A DNA stretch of 64,000 bases from JAUIAI01 sp045106815 (GTDB lineage Bacteria; Pseudomonadota; Gammaproteobacteria; Burkholderiales; Burkholderiaceae_E): positions 62,001 to 126,000 of the forward strand of contig JBGCFG010000056.1 of NCBI GenBank assembly GCA_045106815.1, read 5' to 3'. Positions 8,898-15,884 of the stretch are shown here, in pieces (within the stretch, counting starts at the first letter, position 1; every line of letters starts with the position of its first letter). The notes under the pieces were generated by a model. That model was given only the letters and a program-made list of their open reading frames with translations, was not told the origin of the DNA and made no database searches. The translations under genes were made by a program, and so were the position numbers.

Positions 8898-9905
8898 TTA
8901 GGCGTTCATCAGGGCCTGAGTGGTATCGAGCATCCGATTCGAGAAACCCCACTCGTTGTCATACCAACTTGAAACCTTGACGAGTCGGCCTGACACCTTG
9001 GTCAGAGAGGCTTCATAGGTGCTCGAGGCAGGATTGTGGTTGAAGTCAATCGAGACCAGCGGCTCTGCGTTGTATTCGAGAATGCCTTTGAGAGGGCCGT
9101 TGGAGGCAGTCATCATCAGCTCATTGATCTCATCAACAGTGGTGTCGCGCTTGGCAACAAACGACAGATCAACAATGGACACATTAATGGTCGGGACGCG
9201 CATCGCGTAACCGTCGAGCTTACCAGCCAACTCAGGCAACACCAGACCTACCGCCTTAGCAGCACCCGTGCTGGTAGGGATCATTGAACTGGTCGCAGAG
9301 CGGGCACGACGCAGATCCGAGTGGTAAACATCCGTCAACACCTGGTCATTCGTGTAGGCGTGGATGGTCGTCATCAAACCGTTCTCAAGTCCGATAGCAT
9401 CATGCAACGGCTTGACCAATGGGGCCAGGCAGTTGGTAGTGCATGAGGCATTTGAAATGACCGTATGCTCGGGCTTAAGCACATCATGGTTGACGCCATA
9501 AACAATCGTGGCATCAACATCATTACCGCCCGGTGCGGAGATGATGACCTTCTTGGCGCCACCTGCCAAATGAGCGCTGGCTTTCTCTTTACTCGCGAAA
9601 AAGCCGGTGCACTCCATGACGACATCAACATTCAAATCCTTCCAGGGTAATTTGGAAGGATCGCGCTCAGCGAGGACTTTGATTTTGTCGCCGTTGACAA
9701 TCATGTGATCGCCGTCGACCGACACCTCAGCATTGAAGCGACCATGAGCCGTATCGTATTGAGTTAGGTGGGCATTGACTTTGGCATCGCCAAGGTCGTT
9801 GATTGCGACAATCTCGATGGGGTGCTTTTTGCCGCCCTCATAGTGAGCTCTGAGCACATTACGGCCGATGCGGCCGTATCCGTTAATCGCAACGCGAGTT
9901 GTCAT
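8898..9905 (-). CDS. gap: Glyceraldehyde-3-phosphate dehydrogenase, type I
   Basis: The 335-residue enzyme oxidises glyceraldehyde 3-phosphate. The Rossmann motif INGYGRIGRNVLRA is at the N-terminus, followed by an NDLGD segment whose Asp (about 37) suggests NAD preference. The catalytic Cys is in SNASCTTNCLAP (C155) and the paired His in TTIHAYTNDQ (H182). The start at 9905 has GAGGAA six bases upstream; an ATG at 9917 lacks this. It follows tkt after about 46 bases and is almost contiguous with pgk. Confidence 0.97.
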   Translation of the reverse strand: MTTRVAINGYGRIGRNVLRAHYEGGKKHPIEIVAINDLGDAKVNAHLTQYDTAHGRFNAEVSVDGDHMIVNGDKIKVLAERDPSKLPWKDLNVDVVMECTGFFASKEKASAHLAGGAKKVIISAPGGNDVDATIVYGVNHDVLKPEHTVISNASCTTNCLAPLVKPLHDAIGLENGLMTTIHAYTNDQVLTDVYHSDLRRARSATSSMIPTSTGAAKAVGLVLPELAGKLDGYAMRVPTINVSIVDLSFVAKRDTTVDEINELMMTASNGPLKGILEYNAEPLVSIDFNHNPASSTYEASLTKVSGRLVKVSSWYDNEWGFSNRMLDTTQALMNA

Positions 9906-9951
9906 GGTGTTCCTCAAATAGAAGATTAAAAAGAAAATTCATGGGCGCTCA

Positions 9952-11964
9952 TTACTCGCCAGCGCCCTGCAACACGGTGATCACCGTATCAGCGAGATTT
10001 CGTGGTGTCAGACCGAATAGGTCAAACACTTGCCCCGCGGGCGCCGACTCGCCAAACCGGTCTACGCCAACGACAGCACTGGCGCCGTATTTCCACCAAA
10101 AGTCTGTCACGCCTGCCTCAACCGCGATGCGCGGTAAATTCTGCGGCAATACGCGATTTTTGTATGTGATTTCCTGCCGATCAAACAAATTAGTGCAAGG
10201 CATTGAAACGACCCTGACGGCAATCCCTTCATCCGCCAGTAGGGCTCTGGCCTGCATGGCCAATTGCACTTCGGAGCCGGTGGCAATAATGACCGCCTCG
10301 GCCTCAGAGGCATCCCTCAGAACGTAGCCGCCATGGTGAATTGCCTCGATCTGAGCCGCAGAGCGACTCTGGGGCTCGAGTCCCTGACGACTCAACAGCA
10401 GCGCCGACGGTCCATCCTGACGCTCAATACTATTGAGCCACGCAACGGCGGTTTCGGTCTCATCTCCTGGCCGCCAGACATCCAATCCGGGCACCATGCG
10501 CAGACTGGCAGCATGTTCAACGGCCTGGTGAGTAGGGCCATCTTCGCCCAGGCCAATCGAGTCATGGGTGAATACATGAATCACCCTTAGCTTCATTAGA
10601 GCGGCCATGCGGATCGCGTTTCGCGAGTAATCCGAAAATGTCAGGAACGTCCCAACATACGGAATCAAGCCGCCATGCAACGCCATGCCATTGGCAATGG
10701 CGGCCATGCCAAACTCTCGAACCCCGAAATTGATATGGCGGCCATCATTCAATTCGCCCCGGTCGGCGCGGCGCAAAGCGCCCGCCCCCTCAAATAGTGT
10801 CAAGTTGCTACCGGTTAGGTCTGCAGACCCCCCGATGAGTTCGGGCAGGCGTGGACCAAACTGGTTCAGGGCCAGTTGCGAGGCCTTGCGGCTGGCAATC
10901 TTGGCTGGCTGATTGACCGCATGATCGATAGCAGCATCCATCGCATCATCGATTTGCCCGGACAAACGCCCCTGCATCCGCCGTTCGAACTCAGCCGCAA
11001 GCACAGGCTCGGCCTTCTTGTATTGGGCAAATTGCTTGCTCCACTCGGCCTGGCTGGCCTGTCCTCGCTTGCGGGCATCCCAGTCGGAGCGGATGGATTT
11101 GGGAATGTCAAAAGGCTCATGGGGCCACCCCATGGCTTCCCGGGTGAGCGCAATCTCCTCAGCCCCGAGCGCTTCGCCATGCGCCTTGGCCGTGCCGGCG
11201 CGGTTGGGTGAACCTTTGCCAATCACGGTTTTGCAGGCAATCAGCGTAGGCGCAAAAACGCCATCACGGCCCTCGCGTGCCCATTGCGATGCCTGCTCAA
11301 TGGCTTCGCGTACAGCCCAAACATCATGGCCATCAATGTCAGCAATGACATGCCACCCATAAGCCTCAAAGCGCTTAACGGTATCGTCGCCGAACCAATG
11401 CTCGGTATTACCGTCAATTGAAATTTGATTGTCGTCATAGAGTGCAACCAGGCGGGATAAGCCGAGCGTGCCCGCGAGCGAACACGCCTCATGCGAAACC
11501 CCTTCCATCAGGCATCCGTCACCGAGGAACACCCAAGTGAGGTGGTCAACAATGGCATGGCCAGGGCGATTGAATTCGCCAGCCAACCTGCGTTCAGCCA
11601 TCGCCATGCCTACCGCGTTTGCCAGTCCCTGACCAAGTGGACCAGTCGTCGTCTCAACACCCGGCGTAATGCCAATTTCCGGGTGTCCCGGCGTACGGGA
11701 ATGAAGTTGACGAAACTGGCGCAAGTCATCGATCGACAAGTCATACCCTGTCAGATGTAACAACGCATAGATCAACATCGATCCATGGCCGTTCGAGAGC
11801 ACGAAGCGGTCTCGGTCGGGCCAGGCCGGGTCAACCGGGTTGTGCTTTAGAGGCCCTGCCCATAGGGCAACCGCAATCTCCGCCATGCCCATTGGCATGC
11901 CAGGATGGCCCGAGTTGGCGGTTTGAACGGCATCGAATGCCAAGGCCCTAAGGGCGTCGGCCAT
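9952..11964 (-). CDS. tkt: Transketolase
   Basis: This thiamine-diphosphate enzyme moves two-carbon units between pentose, hexose and triose phosphates. It has 670 residues from the ATG at 11964. Motifs are NSGHPGMPMGMAEIA at the N-terminus, LGDGCLMEGVSHEA with the ThDP/Mg GDG signature, the central TVIGKGSPN segment, the pyrimidine domain with HFGVREFGMAAIANG, and IHVFTHDSIGLGEDGPTHQ. Compared with typical transketolases the ATG start lacks about five N-terminal residues. In-frame codons upstream include ATC at 11979, seven bases after GGAG, so a non-standard start is possible. It is first in the run leading to fba. Confidence 0.95.
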   Translation of the reverse strand: MADALRALAFDAVQTANSGHPGMPMGMAEIAVALWAGPLKHNPVDPAWPDRDRFVLSNGHGSMLIYALLHLTGYDLSIDDLRQFRQLHSRTPGHPEIGITPGVETTTGPLGQGLANAVGMAMAERRLAGEFNRPGHAIVDHLTWVFLGDGCLMEGVSHEACSLAGTLGLSRLVALYDDNQISIDGNTEHWFGDDTVKRFEAYGWHVIADIDGHDVWAVREAIEQASQWAREGRDGVFAPTLIACKTVIGKGSPNRAGTAKAHGEALGAEEIALTREAMGWPHEPFDIPKSIRSDWDARKRGQASQAEWSKQFAQYKKAEPVLAAEFERRMQGRLSGQIDDAMDAAIDHAVNQPAKIASRKASQLALNQFGPRLPELIGGSADLTGSNLTLFEGAGALRRADRGELNDGRHINFGVREFGMAAIANGMALHGGLIPYVGTFLTFSDYSRNAIRMAALMKLRVIHVFTHDSIGLGEDGPTHQAVEHAASLRMVPGLDVWRPGDETETAVAWLNSIERQDGPSALLLSRQGLEPQSRSAAQIEAIHHGGYVLRDASEAEAVIIATGSEVQLAMQARALLADEGIAVRVVSMPCTNLFDRQEITYKNRVLPQNLPRIAVEAGVTDFWWKYGASAVVGVDRFGESAPAGQVFDLFGLTPRNLADTVITVLQGAGE

Positions 11965-11979
11965 AGGCTGCGTGTCGAT

Positions 11980-12390
11980 GAGAATGCTCCAGTCGGTGAA
12001 GTTTCAATCCGGGCGGTCGCCCTTACCGCGTGTTGACTGCGCCATCACGACGCAAATACTCGCCAGCAAACTGTAGGCACTTTGCCCGGGCGGCCGCTTG
12101 TGTGTTCGGTCATATCGGGTGTTTGGCACGGCGCCTCACACCTTCCCAGCTATCGGCCGTGATGGTAGCAAATCGCGCGTGGGCTATACTTTTGCGCGCA
12201 TTATCAGCGGGCACTTTCAGGTCTCTGACACCACTTCTAGAGATGTGCACATACCGATGGCCACCTCGCATGCAGGCCAACCGAATATCAGACCCAGTCA
12301 AAAACGGAATGGGAACGAGCGCGAACAAGCACTGACGAGCTCTGACAAACGCGAAGAAACAAGCGCCAAGACACCTGGAATCAAGAAAAA
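11980..12390. other. Intergenic region between tkt and speDE
   Basis: About 410 bases lie between two divergent genes. No convincing gene is present. A TATACT (12185-12190) on the plus strand could be a -10 for speDE, but no matching -35 is seen. A short frame from ATG 12257 to 12409 (50 codons, Lys/Glu/Ser-rich) overlaps the start of speDE and has no recognisable features. Confidence 0.4.
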
Positions 12391-13641
12391 ATGCAAGGAC
12401 TTCATCTGACCGCTGATCTTTATCATTGTCGCTGCGACGCTGACCTGCTGATCGTTGCCGGCAAATTGTCCGCGCTTTGCGACTCTTTGGTGAAGCAAGC
12501 GGGCCTGACAACGGTTGATGAGAAGTTTTTTACCTTCCCCGAGTATGAAGGTGAAGCCGGAGGCGTGACGGGCGCCGTTTTGCTGGCTGAATCGCACCTC
12601 GCACTACATACCTGGCCGGAACGAGCAGGCGTTACGCTCGATGTCTATGTGTGTAACTTCACCACCGACAATTCAATGAAGGCCGAGCGCCTGCTCGACA
12701 ATCTCATCATCGAATTTGCCCCGGACAGCCAAAACACCAACCGCATTTTGCGCGGTTCCGCTGACCCCGAAAGCAAGGCCGATGAACTCCTGATCGAATG
12801 GCTCAACCCTTACTCGGCTTACGGATATCGCGCGCTCAAGCGCCTGGAAACGACCCGCACGCCCTATCAGACCCTTGAAGTGTTTGACACGCCTCAGTTC
12901 GGTAAGTTATTTCGACTTGATGGCTGTTACATGACGAGTGAGCGAGATGAGTTTTTCTACCACGAGCCCATCATTCATACGGCCGCGATCTCACATGCCC
13001 AGCCGAAAAGAGCGCTGGTCATTGGCGGCGGCGATGGTGGTTCGAGCGAAGAACTGCTGAAGTATGAATCGATGGAGCGCGTTCTGATGGTCGAACTCGA
13101 CCCGGACGTCGTGAGAGTGGCAAAGCAGTATCTGGACAAAGTCCATCGCGGGGCGTTCGATGACCCCCGTCTTGAAGTCAGGATTGGCGATGGCTATGAG
13201 TTTGTTGAAACAACTGAAGAACGCTTCGACCTGGTCGTGCTCGACCTGACCGACCCTGATACGCCAGCCCATGATCTATACACCCAGAAATTTTTTGAAC
13301 TCATCAAGCGGGTAATGAATGAAGGCGCATTTCTGACCTTGCATATCGGATCACCAATCTTCAAGCCCGAAGTGGTTGCCCGGCATGTCACCTCATTGAA
13401 AGCTGTGTTCAAGCATGTGCGACCCATGGGCGTCTACATTCCGCTATACGGTACTTATTGGGGGCTCGCCTGCGCATCGGATGAGATTGACCCGCTTACG
13501 CTATCGGCTGATGAAGTCGATAAGCGGATCAGTTCACGGAATATCGGCGACCTCGAGTTCTACAACGGCCAGATGCACCACGCCGTGTTTGCACTGCCAA
13601 ACTACTACCGACGGATCGTTGACGGTGAACCCCAAGGGTGA
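12391..13641 (+). CDS. Fused S-adenosylmethionine decarboxylase / spermidine synthase
   Basis: The 416-residue protein joins two polyamine enzymes. Residues about 1-125 are a class 1b AdoMet decarboxylase (SpeD): the ESH self-cleavage site is at 67-69, with Ser68 the expected pyruvoyl precursor, followed by LALHTWPE (H73) and the catalytic Cys in DVYVCNF (C88). Residues about 135-416 are a spermidine synthase (SpeE) with LDGCYMTSERDEFFYHE, VIGGGDGGSSEE (211-220), VELDPDV and the VVLDLTDP catalytic segment (about 282-289). Decarboxylated AdoMet made by the first domain is the donor for the second. Bacterial SpeD-SpeE fusions are known. It overlaps rsmE by four bases. Confidence 0.93.
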   Translation: MQGLHLTADLYHCRCDADLLIVAGKLSALCDSLVKQAGLTTVDEKFFTFPEYEGEAGGVTGAVLLAESHLALHTWPERAGVTLDVYVCNFTTDNSMKAERLLDNLIIEFAPDSQNTNRILRGSADPESKADELLIEWLNPYSAYGYRALKRLETTRTPYQTLEVFDTPQFGKLFRLDGCYMTSERDEFFYHEPIIHTAAISHAQPKRALVIGGGDGGSSEELLKYESMERVLMVELDPDVVRVAKQYLDKVHRGAFDDPRLEVRIGDGYEFVETTEERFDLVVLDLTDPDTPAHDLYTQKFFELIKRVMNEGAFLTLHIGSPIFKPEVVARHVTSLKAVFKHVRPMGVYIPLYGTYWGLACASDEIDPLTLSADEVDKRISSRNIGDLEFYNGQMHHAVFALPNYYRRIVDGEPQG

Positions 13642-14411
13642 TCCCACGCGTTTACCTGCCGCCCGAAAGCCAGCAGCAGGCGCGGGTCGAACTTGATCCG
13701 GAGCAAAGCCTCTATCTTTGTCAGGCGCTTCGACTCAAGGCGGGTGAATCAATACAGGTGTTCGATGGGCTTGGCGGTCGTCGCAGTGCCAAGCTTGTCC
13801 AAGCTAACCGTAAATCCTGTGAGATCAGCCTGGGGCCTTCTGAAGCAGGTGTACCCGCTGGTCCGCTGAACATCACCCTCATTCAGGGGATCGCGCAGGG
13901 TGATCGGATGGACTGGGTGATCGAAAAAGCGGTTGAGCTCGGTGTGCGTTGCATCGTGCCAGTGCAAACCCGGCGAGCTCAGGTCAGGTTAAGCGATGAT
14001 CGCGCAGGCAAGCGGGTAAAACATTGGCGACGGATCGCAGTTGCTGCCTGTCGACAGTCTGGGCGTGATGATCTGCCCGTCATTAAGCCGGTAAACGCAT
14101 TGCGTGATGCGCTCGACGGATTTGCTCCCGCCTCTGGCCCCTCGGCGCACTTTGTTTTGCAGCCTGAAAGCCTTAGTCTGCTCAGTACCGCTGTGAATAA
14201 AAAAACGCCTGCCCCGCAAGCCGTGAGTCTACTTATTGGCCCGGAAAGCGGTCTAGCCGACGATGAAGTGCACCATGCGCGCGACCAGCAATGGCAGGCG
14301 GTGGGTCTTGGCCCAAGAGTGTTGCGAACAGAAACAGCCGGGCTCGTCGCGGTCTCCATCGTGCAGGCCGCATGGGGCGATTTGGCAAGCTGTGCCAAAC
14401 CGTCAATCTGA
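13638..14411 (+). CDS. rsmE: 16S rRNA m3U1498 methyltransferase RsmE
   Basis: The 257-residue protein methylates N3 of U1498 in 16S rRNA. It begins with the PUA-like region (IPRVYLP... then H/LYLCQALRLKAGE) and ends with the SPOUT knot: LIGPESGLADDEV (about 195-208) and LGPRVLRTETAGLVAVSIVQA (about 222-242). MDWVIEKAVELGV is also typical. The start is GTG at 13638, overlapping the speDE stop as GTGA, so translation is probably coupled. Confidence 0.94.
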   Translation: MIPRVYLPPESQQQARVELDPEQSLYLCQALRLKAGESIQVFDGLGGRRSAKLVQANRKSCEISLGPSEAGVPAGPLNITLIQGIAQGDRMDWVIEKAVELGVRCIVPVQTRRAQVRLSDDRAGKRVKHWRRIAVAACRQSGRDDLPVIKPVNALRDALDGFAPASGPSAHFVLQPESLSLLSTAVNKKTPAPQAVSLLIGPESGLADDEVHHARDQQWQAVGLGPRVLRTETAGLVAVSIVQAAWGDLASCAKPSI

Positions 14412-14491
14412 GCGGTTTAGGGCTTGTCTAGTCAGTCAGGTAGCGGGTATGTTCCGGGCTGGCAGTTATAAAACGAACGGAGAAGAACTCA

Positions 14492-14902
14492 ATGAACATC
14501 CTAAATACAGTTATGGGCGCTCTCGGCGGCGGTGGCGATAACAACCAACTGATGTCAGTGGTCATGGGAATGCTTAACGGCAACGAGAATGAAGAAGGCA
14601 ACGCCATGGGCAACCTGCTTCAGCAATTCCAAGAGGGTGGCCTGGGCGACGCGGTGCAGTCCTGGCTGGGGTCCGGCGAGAACATGCCTATTTCAGCAGA
14701 GCAGTTGTCCAGCGTTTTTGGTTCAGAGAAAATCGCTGAAATTGCGCAGCAAGCAGGCGTTTCGACCGATGATATCTCTGGCCAGCTAGCCAACATGTTG
14801 CCTCAGGCAGTCGATAAACTGACTCCCGATGGTGAAGTGCCGAGCGGTAGTCTGGACCTAGGGTCACTGGCATCCATGCTGGGCGGTATGCTGGGCAAAT
14901 AA
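14492..14902 (+). CDS. yidB: YidB-family (DUF937) protein
   Basis: This 136-residue Gly/Gln/Asn-rich cytosolic protein has the YidB layout: an amphipathic N-terminus, a GNLLQQFQEGGLGDAVQSWLGSGENMPIS core (about 41-69), then EKIAEIAQQAGVS and LPQAVDKLTPDGEVP (about 80-118). The biochemical role of the family is unknown. ATG at 14492 follows GGAGAAG. An intrinsic terminator follows 25 bases after the stop. Confidence 0.88.
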   Translation: MNILNTVMGALGGGGDNNQLMSVVMGMLNGNENEEGNAMGNLLQQFQEGGLGDAVQSWLGSGENMPISAEQLSSVFGSEKIAEIAQQAGVSTDDISGQLANMLPQAVDKLTPDGEVPSGSLDLGSLASMLGGMLGK

Positions 14903-14924
14903 GCTAGGACTCTCGTGCTCACCT

Positions 14925-14949
14925 AAAGGCGGCTTTCGGGCCGCCTTTT
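14925..14949 (+). terminator. Intrinsic terminator after yidB
   Basis: A 6-bp GC stem (GGCGGC 14928-14933, GCCGCC 14940-14945) with a TTTCGG loop is flanked by AAA and TTTT. The flanks make it usable for both yidB (plus) and the barnase-barstar pair (minus). Confidence 0.88.
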
Positions 14950-15354
14950 CTATTTTGTGACGGAGTAGAAAACGCGAAAGCCGGTGTCATGATCGTCGAA
15001 GAAATCAGCCGCATCCCGGAAAACATCCAGCAAGGCGTTTCTCGATTTGGCATCAAACTCATCACCATCAGGCAATTTCTCAAGCACCATCAAAAAGCCT
15101 GGCTTGTCCGCTCGCCGATCTGCCACCAGATCTGTCAGGCAATCGTAAAGGGCATCGAGGTTCATACCAAAATGCTCAGGCAGTCGAAAATCACGGCCGA
15201 TAGCCGCCATCACCGACTTTTTGTCAGTTGCGACAGAACAATCTGCATGTAAAAACACCTGATCTGCCGCCTCAGCAGCGCGCACCAAAGCGGGCAGGTC
15301 ATAAGCATTGAGGGGCAGGACAGCTTGTTGAGGGATATTCGAAAGCAGACTCAT
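14950..15354 (-). CDS. Barstar-family ribonuclease inhibitor
   Basis: The 134-residue protein has the barstar fold pattern: a short strand ending in HADCSVATDKKSVMAAIG, then DFRLPEHFGMNLDALYDCLTDL (about 56-77), the most diagnostic stretch, which in barstar carries the Asp residues that fill the barnase active site. It should act in the cytosol to neutralise the RNase encoded just upstream, whose stop it overlaps by four bases (ATGA). Coupled translation would keep the inhibitor in step with the enzyme. The acidic C-terminus (DAADFFDDHD) is notable. Confidence 0.9.
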   Translation of the reverse strand: MSLLSNIPQQAVLPLNAYDLPALVRAAEAADQVFLHADCSVATDKKSVMAAIGRDFRLPEHFGMNLDALYDCLTDLVADRRADKPGFLMVLEKLPDGDEFDAKSRNALLDVFRDAADFFDDHDTGFRVFYSVTK

Positions 15355-15776
15355 CGGTCATCCTCGGCAATGAGCCGGAAACTGTCATAGTGATCGTCGG
15401 TGTAGTACATCCGATTCGGTGCCTTTCTGGGCCCGCCCGCCACAATGCGGCGCGCCCCGCGGTGATTCAGGCCGGGGGTGTCAACCGTGTACTCACGATA
15501 GTAGCCGCGCTCTTTTTGGGGCAGGCGCTTTTCACGGTTTTGAAAGACCGTGCCATCTTTCTTGTAGGGAAATGGTCCGCCCTGTCGGATCAGGGTCAGC
15601 GTCTGTTTGGCCTGTACAGGCAGCGAAGCTTCGGCAATCGTGTTTGAGTTGCCGCGCTGTGCCTGGCTGGAAGACGTCGGCGAAGCGCCCTGATCACCAC
15701 CAGGGGGAGTGCCAAGATAGCTGACAGCAGCAATCGCAAGCGCGACGACCAGGGTAATAAGTCTTGATTTGCTCAT
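15351..15776 (-). CDS. Secreted barnase-type guanyl-specific ribonuclease
   Basis: This 141-residue protein has an N-terminal signal or anchor (SRLITLVVALAIAAVSYL) followed by a Ser/Gln-rich spacer and a microbial RNase (barnase/N1/T1) domain. By alignment by eye to barnase, catalytic residues are Arg81 (in NREKRLPQK), Glu95 (in YREYTV), Arg106 and Arg110 (in HRGARRIV) and His129 (in DDHYDSF), so the active site looks complete. It probably cleaves RNA outside the cytoplasm. It is first in a two-gene operon with barstar. Roles could be nutrient scavenging or antagonism; no secretion system or delivery domain is adjacent. Confidence 0.9.
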   Translation of the reverse strand: MSKSRLITLVVALAIAAVSYLGTPPGGDQGASPTSSSQAQRGNSNTIAEASLPVQAKQTLTLIRQGGPFPYKKDGTVFQNREKRLPQKERGYYREYTVDTPGLNHRGARRIVAGGPRKAPNRMYYTDDHYDSFRLIAEDDR

Positions 15777-15884
15777 CGCCCCATCCTAATGCACTTTCGA
15801 ACCGGTGCATCGATTCAGGCGAAATAAATCAATCGCTACAAGCGCCCACACTCTGCTGGCATGGTCATAACTTGCAACGACTTG

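Noticed and set aside
12257..12409. 50-codon frame overlapping the start of speDE as an upstream peptide
   Set aside because: No ribosome-binding site, no recognisable features, and it runs into the real gene out of frame.
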